From positions 186,001-250,000 of the forward strand of contig JBBHKE010002450.1 of NCBI GenBank assembly GCA_037447655.1: a stretch of DNA of 64,000 nucleotides, given 5' to 3'. A program made the translations under genes and the position numbers. The notes under the pieces are model-generated. The model did not search any database, was not told the origin of the DNA, and was given only the letters and a program-made list of their open reading frames with translations. Positions 10,201 to 21,584 of the stretch are shown in pieces. Position 1 is the first letter of the stretch. Every line of letters starts with the position of its first letter. The DNA comes from Zygnema cylindricum (taxonomy: Eukaryota; Streptophyta; Zygnematophyceae; Zygnematales; Zygnemataceae).

Positions 10201-11340
10201 GGTTATGGGCCCACCCTCTAGGGTTACCAATCTTTAATGGAACTGGCTTCATAACTGGGAAAGTATGATGATAGGAGCTCTATGCGAAAAAAGGTTTTGG
10301 GGAATAGTGAGTGGACGATTGGGGCGTCCATCAAGTCTTGGAATTCCTCCAGGGTTTGGAGGAAGTAGATTCACCAGGAAAGAGGATTCACCTTCAAACG
10401 GAGGAAACAAAGGAAGGAGAGGTGGGGGACAAAGGAAAGGAGAAGGAGGCGACCACACCAATAGCAACTGGTTTAGCATTCATGTCACCTATTCCGAGGA
10501 ACGAGGAGAATGATACTGAAACCTGGGACTTCAACAATATGGCGGCAAAGCACTTCATCCTACGCCATCTCACTCAAGGACTTGCATGTCCTCATTTGCA
10601 GTAGACAAGGGCATCCCGATCTTTGGATGGCTCTCATAGAGATGTACCGAAGTGGTACGATTTCAGCAACAACAGTTGGCTGATCAGAAAGTTAAGGAGT
10701 ATGTATACAAAGGGGGAAATATGTTGGATTTATTGCAATGAGCTCTTGCTACACTCTTCATGGAGCTAGAGAGTGCGGGCAAAGATATTAGTGAAAAAGA
10801 AAAGGTTAACTGTTTACTGATGACGTTACCTGATGAGTTCGTGAACATAGTTTACCGAGTGCAGGACTTGCCTGACTCAAGGTGGATATGGAACTCAGTG
10901 GTAGGGATGATTCTCGTTCAAGAGAATACAATTGAGATCCGAAGGGGAGGAAAGAGTGGCCCAAGCCTTGGCAACAGCGACTGATTGGAGGAACAAGGAT
11001 TCCCGAAAACCGGTCGGAAAACTATGGGGGTAGGGAGCAGAAAAAAACAGGCCGACGAGTTCCGAACCAAGGGCTCCCAAAGGTTTATGTCATTTTTGTA
11101 AGAAACCGGGGCACTATATGGCAGAGTGCACTAAGCTAACCGAGCTTCGGTTAAAGGAGGGGCAGACGGTGGTACCCCGAGAGGAAAGAAAAAGGCCCTT
11201 GTCACACAGGTACTTGAGGCGGGAATACGAGGGACGAGGACGATGAGCTCCCTTTTGGATGAGGAGTTGGAGGCGAAAAATGAGGTCGAAATTCCACCGA
11301 AGGCAGAAAATGTGCTTACGGTGGATTGAAAGGTTGAAGC
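10181..11340 (+). pseudogene. gag: Copia-A Gag (frame-broken)
   Basis: The frame opens at ATG 10181 in the LTR and reads MEVSEFQVMGPPSRV across the PBS, then breaks after a one-base change near 10230. Further pieces of the UBN2-type Gag follow (for example 10760-10984, containing MTLPDEFVNIVYRVQD), then a zinc knuckle of the form C-x2-C-x4-H-x4-C (CHFCKKPGHYMAEC) at about 11088-11130. Gag packages the element RNA into virus-like particles, and the knuckle binds RNA. Breaks are single-base and mostly in runs, so part of the damage may be a sequence artefact. Confidence 0.8.
10201..10215 (+). other. primer-binding site, initiator tRNA-Met anticodon arm
   Basis: GGTTATGGGCCCACC directly follows the LTR. 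Its reverse complement GGTGGGCCCATAACC matches the anticodon stem-loop of plant initiator tRNA-Met rather than the tRNA 3' end. Priming by an internal half-tRNA fragment is established for Drosophila copia. The PBS contains ATG (10205-10207), in frame with the upstream LTR ATG and with Gag. Confidence 0.85.
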
Positions 11341-12450
11341 AGGCCTGGATTGTAGATTCAGGTGCCTCCATGCACATGTGTAAGGATAGACACCTGTTCA
11401 CTAAGATAAGAAGATTCCCACCGTAGAGATAGAGTACGGGGATGGGAGGATAGTCACCACTACTCTTGTAGGATCGGTAGTTTGAAAGTGTTAGTAACAG
11501 GAAAGACATCCATATTAACATTCTCCGATGTATTGTTTATTCCGAGGCTGAACAAAAACCTTATCTCTACATCAGTATTAGATGATAAGGGTTTTTTTCA
11601 CTAGCACTAGGGAAGGAGTCTTTACTGCTAGTTTTGAGGAGGATGTCTATTTTATTGCTGAGAAAGGTAGCCATGGGATGTTTAGGCTGATCTTAAGTAA
11701 TGAAAAGAAGAAACTTTATTATGCTGGTGTTCATGATATTACAATGTGGCATAAGAGGCTTGGGCATGTGAATCTAGATAAGTTAAGAGAGATGAAAAAG
11801 ATGGGAGTGGTGGAAGGATTTCAGTTCAGTGAAAGTGATGATATAAGTGATTGTAGTGGATGTGCTCAAGGTTAAAGCACACAGATTACCCTTCCTAAAT
11901 CAGCCACCTATAAGGGAGAAAAACTTCTAGATCTAGTACACACAGATATTTGGGGACCGGCTAAAGTGCCCTCACCGGGGGGAAGAGATTTATGATGACT
12001 ATAACTGATGATTGGTCTCGGTATTCCCGGGTATATTTTTTTGAAAAACAAGTCCGAAGCTGAGGATTGTTTTAGACAATATAAAGCATGGAGCGAAAAA
12101 CTCCATGAAACTCCAATCAAGAGAGTAAGGAGTGACAATGGTGGAGAGTATACTTCTAACCAGTTTGAGGATTTTCTGAGGGAAGATGGGGTCCAACACC
12201 AAAAGACAGTTCCAGAAAATCCTGAACAGAATGGGGTAGCTGAAAGGTTAAATAGAACACTAAGTGATAGTGCTAGAAGTATGTTGTCGGATAAAAAGAT
12301 AGGAAAAAGGTTTTGGGCGGAAGCAATGAACTGTGCTAATTACCTCACGAATAGAGTTCTTACTTCAGCTATAAAAGATCAAACACCTTATGAGAGATGG
12401 ACAGGCCGGGGAAACCAGACATATCTCACTTAAAGGTTTTCGGCAGTCAA
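11340..12450 (+). pseudogene. pol: Copia-A protease and integrase (frame-broken)
   Basis: The protease active-site block is IVDSGASMHMCKD at about 11347-11390. Next comes the GAG-pre-integrase zinc region (MWHKRLGHVNLDKL, about 11740-11790). The integrase core shows its expected acidic residues: LVHTDIWGP, RSDNGGEYTS, and the glutamate in NPEQNGVAERLNR. The enzyme inserts cDNA into the genome; the 5-bp TSD here fits copia integrase. At least four one-base frame changes interrupt it. Confidence 0.85.
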
Positions 12451-13079
12451 GTATTCAGTCTAGATACTGATCGGTCCAATTGGAAGCTAGATCCTAAAGG
12501 AAAAACGGGATACTTATTAGGATATGATGAGGATGTTAAAGGATATAGAGTTTTATGATCTAAAAAGGGAAGATATAATCTTAGTAAAGCATCTAGTAGT
12601 TATGGATGAAGGAAAATCTGGTGGATCCCTTCAAATATACGAAGCCAGTAAAAATCAGATTTGAGTCAGAAAATTCCGATGACTTTGAGCTTCCTAACTA
12701 TCCAGGTTTTAGAGAAGATGACATTCTTGCAGGAACAAATCAGACCGAAAAGGACTCGGCTGTGGAAACTCCAGTGACAACTCTACTCGAAGCGGAAGAC
12801 GTGGTGGAAATTGATTCGGGGATCAAGGGATAGGGGAGGAAGACGAGTTTGTTCGAAAGAATCCACGAGAACCATCTATTCCGGCCTCAGATTTTGAGGG
12901 GGGGAGGAGAAGTAGCAAAAGACTGCAAGAAAAACAGGTTAACAACAAGGTAACTAAACTATCTCATCAAGATGAACCTCAATCTTATAGAGAGGCGATG
13001 ACTTTGTCCAGAAAGAAACCGGTGGAAGACAGCCATCAATGAGGAGATGGCTTCAATCATGGCAGCCGATACTTGGGAG

Positions 13080-14569
13080 CTGGTGGACTGTCCACCTAAC
13101 CGAAAACCAATTGGTTGTAAGTGGGTCTTCAAATTAAAACTGAACCCAGATAACACAATCGAACGCTACAAGGGCCAGATTAGTGGCAAAGGGATTTACA
13201 CAAAAGGAAGGAATTGACTACGAGGAAACCTTTGCCCCGGTGGTCAGATTTCCCTCGTCCCGCAGTACTTCTCAGTTTAGCAGCGGCGGGAAGACATGGA
13301 AGTGCATCAGATGGACATCAAGACAGCCTTTCTGCATGGAGAATTGGAAGAGGAGATCTTCATGCGACAACCCGAAGGTTTTGTGGAGGAAGGAGAGGAG
13401 AGTAAGGTATGCCGGCTGATTAAATCTCTTTATGGTTTGAAACAGGCACCTCGACAATGGAATAAGAAGCTTGATGAGTTTCTTACCGGTCTGGGATATA
13501 TTCGGATCAGCTCAGATCACTCAATCTATGTTTTTGAAGATGAGGAAGGTTTGATATTTATTGCAATTTATGTTGATGATTTGCTTGTATTAAGTAAATC
13601 AATGGAAAAAATCAACAAACTGAAAACCGATCTTAAGGGGAGATTTGAAATGAAGGATATGGGAGAAGCAAGATATATTTTGGGGAATTCAAGTAGAGAG
13701 AGACCGGAAAAGGAAAATTATAAAACTGACTCAAAAGGAAGCAATAGGGAACATGCTTGAAAAATTTCAAATGGATAAAGCTAATAGTTGTACAACTCCA
13801 ATGGAGTTGAAGAAGGGAAGTGAGGGGAGTGAGAAGAAGGAGTCATAGTTTTAGACGAGGAATTATCTCCTGATGAACAGAAGTTCATGCAGACTATTCC
13901 TTACAGGCAAGTAGTGGGAAGTCTAATCTATTTTATGAATTGTACCCGGCCGGATTTAGCTGCAGCTGTAGGAGTGCTGAGTAGAAGTCTAAAATGCTCC
14001 CACTAAAAGGGATTGGGAGGCAGCTAAGAGAGTCCTTAGATATTTGGTAGGAACTAGAGATCTATGGTTGCATTTGGGTGGGGAGAATACTGACATCACT
14101 ACTTGGAGTGATGCCAGTTATGGTGATGCTCCGATGAGGAGATGTACTTCTGGATATGTATTATATGTGGGTGATGGGGCTTGCTGTTGGAGTAGCAAAC
14201 AGCAAAAGGTTATTGCTCAGTCCACCATGGAGGCTGAGTATATGGCCTCTTGCTCTGCTGTAAAAGAATTGATGTGGGTCAAGTCTTTGCTTGGTGAGCT
14301 TGGTCACCTTAAGAGTGGTGTGCAGAAAATATTTTGTGATAATCAGGCAGCAATCGCTATTCTTCTGCCAATCCTAAACACCATTTTAAAGCCCAAACAC
14401 ATGGGACATCAGACTCAGCTTGTTAGAGAGAAAGTAGAAAACAAAAATAATCAGTTTAGAGTATAGACCAGATAGTGAGATGGTAGCAGATATGATGACC
14501 AAACCTGTGCCTTCCCCTAAGCTAATTTTTTGCAGGGAGAAGTGTGGTCTGAAATTAAAGATTGACTAG
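13080..14569 (+). pseudogene. pol: Copia-A reverse transcriptase and RNase H (frame-broken)
   Basis: RT begins around [16 protein letters not shown] and includes [20 protein letters not shown] (13296-13380), LYGLKQAPRQW and the catalytic YVDDLLVLSK (about 13569-13600). RNase H shows WSDASYGDAPMRRCTSGYV (from about 14106), MEAEYMASCSAVKELMWVKS and CDNQAAIAI. The polyprotein ends GLKLKID-stop at 14569, just before the polypurine tract. Motifs are intact, but frames jump near 13180, 13690, 13790, 13990 and 14360. Confidence 0.88.
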
Positions 14570-14582
14570 AAAATAAGGGGAG

Positions 14583-15634
14583 TGTAGAAACTAATGGATT
14601 TATTAGTATTTTCTAGGTCTAAATAGAAATAGAAAGAAGCCGAGGCAGTCTATCTCTAACTTCTCTCTCCAACTCTCAAACTTGTTGCAGTCACTGAGAA
14701 GTTGAAGAGGAAGCTAGAGCCATGGCTACCTTGGCTATCCTGAGTTTACGGGAATTTAATACTAGGGTTTATTTATTTAATTAAAAGTTAAGCGCCGGCG
14801 GGCAGGATTTGATCTCTGTACCTACCGGCCGGCAGATAGGGATTAGCCGGTAGCCTTAGCCGTTAGGTCTAGCTATCGTGATATGTACTATATAGTTTGA
14901 TAATGATTTAAAGATGTATACGTACGATAAATTCATTTAACTGTTCGGGTTACGGGATACATAGATCCGGTACGGATGCCGGTACGGATTACGAATCAAT
15001 ACCGCGCATTTGTTTCGGAAGTGAAATAAATACCGCGCATGTATTTTATTACGGCTACGATTAAATCTTAATTTAATCGGACGGCCGGAATTAGCGCCGA
15101 GATCGCGGGAGGAAGATTTCGGCGGTTTTGTGGCCATCGCCACATCGGATGACGCGTGGGCGAAATTCCGTTGGATTGTAGAATCTCCGGAGATTATGGC
15201 ACCGAATCCGGATTTGACATGTGTCGACATTTAGGCCATGTCGTACAAGTGTCCGTACTGAAAGTACAACCGGCGGCTGTACTTTTACGTACGGAACTCA
15301 ATTCTGATTGGTTCCGTACATCAGTAGATAGAGTCTGTGAGAGAGAGATAGGACTTAGAAAAATTAGAAGATAGGACCCTCTCTCCCAGAGAGCTTCTGT
15401 ACAAAAGGTCAACTTTGACCCTCCATAACTTACTGCTCAGGGGAGCAAATTCAGAGATTCTTTTTGCTAACTGACTCAGGGGAGTCTTGCCTTCACAGGG
15501 GTGCAGGTTGTCAGGGTTTTTTGTCTGCCAGGGTGGCAGAGTTATTTTGCTTAAACACAAAGGGGTCAGGATTATCCTAGAGGCTTTCTTGGAAGCTGTC
15601 CACTCTGAGGACTTATGGAGGTCTCAGAGTTTCA
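14583..15634 (+). repeat. Copia-A 3' LTR
   Basis: Second copy of the 1.05-kb LTR, preceded by AAAATAAGGGGAG and followed by the TSD GTTAC. Compared with the 5' LTR, the differences I could see are almost all one-base gains or losses in short runs (for example GAGGG/GAGG, CGGGGAAT/CGGGAAT, TTTTGACA/TTTGACA). Confidence 0.93.
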
Positions 15635-15858
15635 GTTACTGTGGTTTTTGATTTTTTTGTTATGTTGTACTTGTTGGAATTCATGTATTTTCTAGGTCTG
15701 TATTGGAAAAATCTATAGAGTAAGTCAGCAAAGGCAGCCTGCTTCTCGCTCCACTCTCTAGTCCCCATACTTGTTGCAATCAGTGAAAGTCAGAGAGAGA
15801 GAGCTAGAGCCATGGTTGTCTATACTGTTCAAGGAGAATGAGAATATGCTAATACTTA

Positions 15859-16144
15859 CGGTGCGCCTCCATGTGCCGAAGAAAGGGTTTATTTATGTCG
15901 TTTTCCTTTAAAACTTATAGCCATACTGTGTAAGTTTAACTGTACAAAAAATTTGAAAAAAGTAAAAGTACATTTTGCGTCATCGTCGAATTTAGGATGT
16001 ACTACATTTGGTCGTCTTGTGTTTTTCGACCCACGACCACGCCAAAAAACTTCATCTTCAAACTTAAAAAAAAAGCAGGAAAGGATGTGTTTTAAAACAA
16101 AGTATTTTCAAAAAACAAACAGGGAACACGTATTAGCACGTGTA

Positions 16145-16192
<48 letters not shown>

Positions 16193-16589
16193 ACAAATTC
16201 AATCGATGGCGAAAGGTACACTCTTCGTTATATTTTGTCCGTTTGCATTCAATATGATGAGGCAAATAACACAATTTGTAAAAATTTGTCCGATTGCGTC
16301 GGGTACGGATTTTATTTCGCTAGGGGTCTCAAGATTCCGATGCCATTTCAAGTCGAACGGAGAATTGACGCAAAGGCAAAATGCACCTTATTCAACCCTG
16401 AAACGACACAAGCTGGAAGGCGGTACGTCAATAATGTCATGGAAACTCATGCGACATCATAAGAAACTACAAAAAATAACGTGGGGTCATCAGATATTGT
16501 AAACGTTGACAGCCATCACCGGCATTATCACCGTATACAATTGTCACACATTTAAGTAACTATGTCGTTGTTACACATAGGGACACCCG
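15859..16589 (+). mobile_element. inverted-repeat DNA element, family X copy 1
   Basis: Ends are CGGTGCGCCTCCATGTG and the inverse of CGGGTGTCCCTATGTG. The interior is shared with copies at 37650-39168, 46420-47882 and 54185-54590 (for example the GCGTCATCGTCGAAT block and the GTTTTTCGACCCACGACCACG block). No transposase is visible. Other family members with clean ends have 3-bp TAA/TTA duplications, which suggests PIF/Harbinger; here no TSD is clear. Confidence 0.65.
16149..16188. repeat. (AT)n microsatellite
   Basis: Roughly 20 AT repeats after an A-run, inside the family X element. The other copies lack it, so it expanded locally. Confidence 0.9.
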
Positions 16590-17442
16590 AAATTCGGGCC
16601 CGCCAGATATCTAAGTTTCAAGTACATGGAACGCACCCTTAGTCAGTAATAGATTGGTTGCCAAAACCAAACATTAACAAAACGGCTAGTTAACACCAAA
16701 CTAACGACGAGGAACAATTCATGCACGTACGCGAATTTGAACTGTGTAAAATATGTTTGATCGGACGGTCTTTGTTGCAGCCACCACCCGAAGTGAGATT
16801 TTGGCGGCATTTGGAGATAGCTTCATGCGGTGCCACGCGGCGCCACATTATTGGATATCGAAAAAGATGCGAGGAGGAACCCAGGCTCCCGATTTGAGAA
16901 GCATCACCTTGTAGACCATGTCGTACAATAAGTACATCGCCAATTGTACCTTCTTATACTATACAGTGTTCCTATTAGACTAGTGTTTGTTAGTAGGTAT
17001 CCGTGAGTAGGCAGACCAAGACTTGGTGAAATTTAGGTACCTCTCTCTAAGAGAGCTTGTTACGATAAATGTCATCTTTGACCAACCATAACTAACCGCT
17101 CAGGGGAGCAAATTCACTGATTCTTTTTGTGGCACACTTAGGGGAGTCCAGGCTACACAAGGTTATAGTCGGTCATAATTTTTTCTTTCCAAGGTTGTGA
17201 CATTTCTAAGGGAAAGTCAAAATGGGGAATGATGTCCAAAACACATGTTCAAGCTTTGTATTATGTGGTGAAACTGAGCACGCAAGAAATTTTGTTTCAC
17301 AAAGGTGAACTTGTATTGAGGTTCTGACTGTCAAGGTGTCAGTCATTTGGGTTTGTATCAACTTGGAGTCAGCACTATCTAGATAAGTTTCTGTGGATCA
17401 ACGATTTATGTGGGGAAATGGAACTCGTGAAATTTCAGTACT

Positions 17443-18340
17443 TACTTCCCTCTTAAGGCTTTTTATTGTGGTTTGACTTTTGTTATGTTTTCGATCCTTA
17501 TAAAGGTTGGTTTTTTACCTTCGATGGTCATCACTATTTTCTGTTACAATCACGTCTTTTACATTGATGGTTTCATTGTTGCGTTTTTTGCAAAAAATAA
17601 AGAAATCCTTTTAAAAATCCATGCGGTACCAACAAAAATTAATGTCTTATACTATAGTGAACCGTGGATTATTATTATAGTTAATAACACTAATTGGTAA
17701 CCCCTAAATTTTGACTCTCAAACTTTAGATATGTTTAATAATTATATCTTTTCCTTTACACTAAAATAGGCACGGTTTAATTGGTGTTAACTACTCTAGT
17801 TTTGACTATTTATAAATAGCACAGTGTACAAAATGTTTCAGCTTGTACTTGAAATGGACCATATTTCTTACAAACGTACAAAAAGAGTTTTAAATAACGA
17901 CGCTTACAAGAGAAAGAGCTCCCAAATTTAGTTATAAGAATTGACAACCCACCCGAACTTGTTCTCGCATGTTCGAATGTCGACTATGTGAACATAGAAT
18001 GTATAGGCTACAACTTGGGTATGTGTATCCAAATTAGTTTAGATGTTTAAAACAAGGCTGATTTTTGTTGGCGTTTGGCCCTTTATCTAAAATAGAGTTG
18101 ACAACACTATTTTCTTAACGATAATAATGTATTTACGCCATGTACTATGACCACTTAGTTTGGCTCAATTCCATTAGGTTTATTTTATTTTTGGCTCGGG
18201 CCTCGTCCCTGTTTGAAACCGATTTTAAGATTTACTAACCAAGTCTACTATTGGATTTTGTCCAGCCATCGTTCAAATATTAAAACCATCCAAAATTCAT
18301 TTAAGGCATTCTAACGCCATATAGTTGTGTATCCGTAGCC
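17443..18340. other. no gene or element recognised
   Basis: AT-rich sequence with a short open frame (17473-17700) of no recognisable character. Nothing further seen. Confidence 0.3.
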
Positions 18341-19141
18341 ATTTGCCAATAATCGATATGTACATTTTTTGACCTACTGATCATCGACAAAGGAATTATC
18401 GAGAGGAATTTATAATATATCGCAATGAATTACCGATAAATATCGGGTCGATAACTATTGACAATAACCCTGTAATGTGGTGCAAAATGAATTGTGATTT
18501 TTGATCCAAAAAGGAAAATCTTAAAGAACCCGTCCCCACTCCGATCGCAGTATCCCCTTAATCATTTTATATATATCTCTAACATTTTTTGTACTATTCG
18601 TACGGAAAATTCGCTCAACCAATAATTATCGGCGAAAATTTTGGTTTGTTTCTCAACGATATATTCGAGCCCCTCACCGCCCTCTAAGCAATAATATCGT
18701 TCATAGGATCCATCGCAATATTTAAAACCCTATTAATACCCTACCCTAAAAGTATTCGACACACAACACTACTAAAATTACATGCGAAAGTTCCTGAAAT
18801 GACGTGTCGCCATATTTATCGTACTATCCCAACGTATTTGGTACTCCAACATGTTGTCGTTGATGTACTTTCGAGCTGGTGAGAAACCGGGCCCCAAACC
18901 GGCCAAGTGGCGAGTGCTACAATTAGTGTTGGGTATCGGGTAGTTTCATATCGCGATAATCTCGATATTCGATATATCGAATATCGATCGAGGAAAGTCC
19001 TCGATATATCGTACCGCGACCAACATAAATTATCGCGATATATTGAATTTTTAATATATATATATATATTTTTTAATATGTTATTTTAGCGATAATGACA
19101 AATTTTCTGAAACGCAACGTACGCCGTGATTTTTGTTCCGT
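18340..19141. repeat. ATCG/TATCGCGATA-rich repeat fragments
   Basis: Clusters of ATCGATA, TATCGCGATA and CGATATATCG words (especially 18940-19060), opening with AGTGTTGGGTATCGGG at about 18926. Similar clusters occur at 44690-45640 and 52780-52870. They look like subterminal repeats of a DNA transposon family, possibly hAT. The last one runs into the assembly gap. Confidence 0.45.
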
Positions 19142-19151
19142 NNNNNNNNNN
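19142..19151. other. assembly gap (10 N)
   Basis: Ten N characters. The sequences on either side are different repeats, so distance and order across this point are not guaranteed. Confidence 0.99.
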
Positions 19152-19416
19152 AAGTAACTAAGAAAAACAACGCCTGAGACCCCTCAGGTTCGATGTGTAC
19201 CCACATCAGCCAGTCTCAAAAACAGGCGGTCCCACCGCCATAAAGATTCCCTTTCAGTTTCACCCACTTACACAGGTTTAGAGTATAAGATTGAAACGTA
19301 AGACACCACCTTGACTCGTGTGTATTTCACAATAAAGTGTCCCCACTTCGACATAATCCCAAGACTGACAGTTTCCCAGTCAGTAAACTCAAATATATTA
19401 AGCTACTTATCACACG
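19152..19416 (-). repeat. LTR-derived fragment
   Basis: On the minus strand it resembles the 3' third of the large copia-type LTRs, similar to 44270-44400. It is the target into which the GCATG-flanked solo LTR inserted. It is truncated by the gap. Confidence 0.45.
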
Positions 19417-21584
19417 GCATGTGAAACTCTGAGACCTCCATTGGCCCTCAAAGTAGGCAGATCCAAAAAGAAGCTAATATAGGTAGTGCCAACTCCAACT
19501 TGATATAAACTCAAATGACTGACCCTTTGACAGTCAGAACCCTAATACAGCTTCACCCCTGTGAAATAACACTTTATGTGTGCTCAGTTCCACCACAGAA
19601 TGCAAAGTTAGAATATGAGATTTGGACACATTCACCCACTTTGACTTTCCCTTAGAAATACCGCCACCCTGGCGGACAAAAACTCTGACCGACTACACCC
19701 ATGTGTAGCTTGGACTCCCCAGAGTCCGCAACAAAAAGAATCAATGAAAATGGTCAAGTAAATTGATAGATATGTCTGACCAAAGTTTGACTTTTATACA
19801 AGATGCTCTTTGGGAGAGTCGTACTGGGGTACTGACCAATCACAGGACTGTACTGTATAATAAAGTACAAACGCCGGTGTAATTTATGTATGGACAATGT
19901 ACGACGTCACCATAATGCGACATTTGTCGCATCCGAATTTGTTGTCTTCCGTTCCGGAGATTCCGTAAACCCGTATGATGTTGCCACGTGTCATCGGGAG
20001 TGGCGGAGTCCGCAAACCGCCAAATTGTCCTTTGCGCGACGCAGTTGCTAACCACGGCCGTCCGATCGATATCGGTATTTAACACGAACCGTCGAAAAAA
20101 TGTCCGTACTATTTGTTTCGTCCGGTTCTAATAGTACAACTGTTTCTATGTCCTATAGACCGTAATCTAGTTAAATCGGGAAACCTACGTGTAAATGTTT
20201 ATATACACTTCAAACCTAATGTATCTTAGCACTAGTCCTAGACTATACGGACAAAGCTACCGGCTACGTGTAGAGATTAATGGTCTTTTAAAGTATTTTC
20301 TAGGTCTGAATTGAAATAAGAAAGAAGCCGAGGCATTCTACCTCTAACTTCTCTCTCCAACTCTCAAACTTGTCGCAGTCACTGAGAAATTGGAGAGGAA
20401 GCTAGAGCCATGGCTACCTAGGCTTTCCAAAGTTTTACGGGATATAAATATTAGTTTATTTATAATTAAGTATATGTTTACTAAATTATATTTGCCATCT
20501 ACAAGATTTGATCCTGGAACCTGCCGGCCGGTAAACCGCTGGTAGCCGGTAGCTCTAACCGTTAACTCTAGAGATAGTGTTACGTAATATAGGGTTTGAT
20601 AATTAGTTAAACATTAATACGTAGGATAGTTCATTTAACTGAAATTGTTTTACGGGAGACATAGATCCAGTAATGTAAAAATACGGATTACGGTACGGAT
20701 AAGAAACGAATACCGCGCATTTATTTCTTTACCGAAACGAATACCGCGCATGTATTTATTACGGCTACGATTAAATGTGAATTTAATCGGACGGCCGAAG
20801 TTAAACGCAAAGATCGCGGAAGAGAATTTCGGCGGTTTTTGATCATAGCCACATCGGATGACACGTGGCGGAATGGCATTGGATCACGGCATCTCCGAGG
20901 ATTAAGGGAGCGAATTCGGATATACCACGTGTCGACATTTAGGCCATGTCGTACAATGTTCGTACAGAAAGTACACTGGCAGCTGTACTTTTGTGTACGG
21001 AGGATAAATCTGATTGGCTCCGTACATCAGTAGATAGAGTCTGTGAGAGAGATAGGACTTAGAAAAATTAGGAGATAGGACCCTCTCTCCCAAAGAGCTT
21101 CTGTACAAAAGGTCAACTTTGTCCCTCCATAACTTACTGCTCACAGGAGCAAATTCAGAGATTCTTTTTGCTATCGACTCAGGGGAGTCTTGTCTTTACA
21201 GGGGTGAAGGTGGTCAGAGTTATTATCTGCCATGGTGGCAGTTGTTTTTGCTAAAACAAAAAAGGGTCAGAGTTATCCTAGAGGCTTCTTGGAAGCTGTC
21301 CACTTTGAGGACTTATGGAGGTTTCAGAGTTTCACTATAGTTGACTTGACGGATGGTAGGTACCAGGATCAATTCATGGGTCCGTCAAGTATCTTTTGGT
21401 AAATCTACCTAAATCACCCCCTATCCTCTCTAGTGAGCATGGGCAGCCATGGCTCTAGCTCCTAATCCTGCCTTCAGTGACTACGGCAAATGTGGGGGCT
21501 GAAGAAGGAAGTAAGAGGCAGACTAGCTCTGCTATTTTATTATCCTAAAATAGACCTAGAAAATACTTAAATATCAACAGCATG
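19417..21584 (-). mobile_element. solo LTR (minus) with nested LTR
   Basis: A minus-oriented LTR occupies 19422-20268 and 21335-21579. It starts (minus strand) TGTTGATATTTAAG and ends GGTCTCAGAGTTTCA, and is flanked by a perfect GCATG duplication (19417-19421 and 21580-21584). It belongs to the same family as the solo LTR at 43331-44512. A plus-oriented Copia-A-family LTR (20269-21334) lies inside it and splits its tRNA-like module. Confidence 0.85.
20269..21334 (+). mobile_element. nested solo LTR, Copia-A family
   Basis: Starts TGTAGAGATTAATGG and ends GGTTTCAGAGTTTCA, colinear with the Copia-A LTR along its length (1,066 bp) with moderate divergence. No internal region is attached. The flanks CTACG and CTATA match at only three of five bases, so the TSD has decayed or one edge was altered. 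Confidence 0.8.

Larger units (their letters stand above)
9146..15639 (+). mobile_element. Copia-A: full-length Ty1/copia LTR retrotransposon
   Basis: The element is 9151-15634 (6,484 bp), flanked by the 5-bp duplication GTTAC (9146-9150 and 15635-15639). The LTRs are 9151-10200 and 14583-15634; both start TGTAGAAAC and end GAGTTTCA. A 15-base PBS follows the 5' LTR, and the polypurine tract AAAATAAGGGGAG abuts the 3' LTR. Domain order is Gag, CCHC knuckle, protease, integrase, RT, RNase H, which is the Ty1/copia order. The LTRs are near-identical apart from one-base homopolymer length differences, so the insertion looks recent. Internal frames are broken many times by single-base indels. Confidence 0.95.
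15667..17442 (+). mobile_element. solo LTR (related copia family), interrupted
   Basis: The LTR runs 15672-17437, from TGTTGGAATTCATG to GAAATTTCA, flanked by a perfect GTACT duplication (15667-15671 and 17438-17442). It has the family landmarks TATTTTCTAGGTCT and GAGCTAGAGCCATGG, and an ATG 20 nt before the end (MELVKF, then CA). No internal region remains, so it arose by LTR-LTR recombination. A DNA element at about 15859-16589 splits it. The LTR is clearly diverged from Copia-A. Confidence 0.85.

Noticed and set aside
10201-10215. Standard plant copia PBS (complement of the tRNA-iMet 3' end, TGGTATCAGAGC)
   Set aside because: That sequence does not follow any LTR in the window; the anticodon-arm complement does, in all elements.
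15953-16462. 169-codon frame in the family X element as a transposase
   Set aside because: It includes the translated (AT)n microsatellite, lacks transposase motifs, and is not preserved in the other copies.
19142-19151. Unusual base composition at 19.14 kb
   Set aside because: It is simply the run of 10 Ns, an assembly gap.
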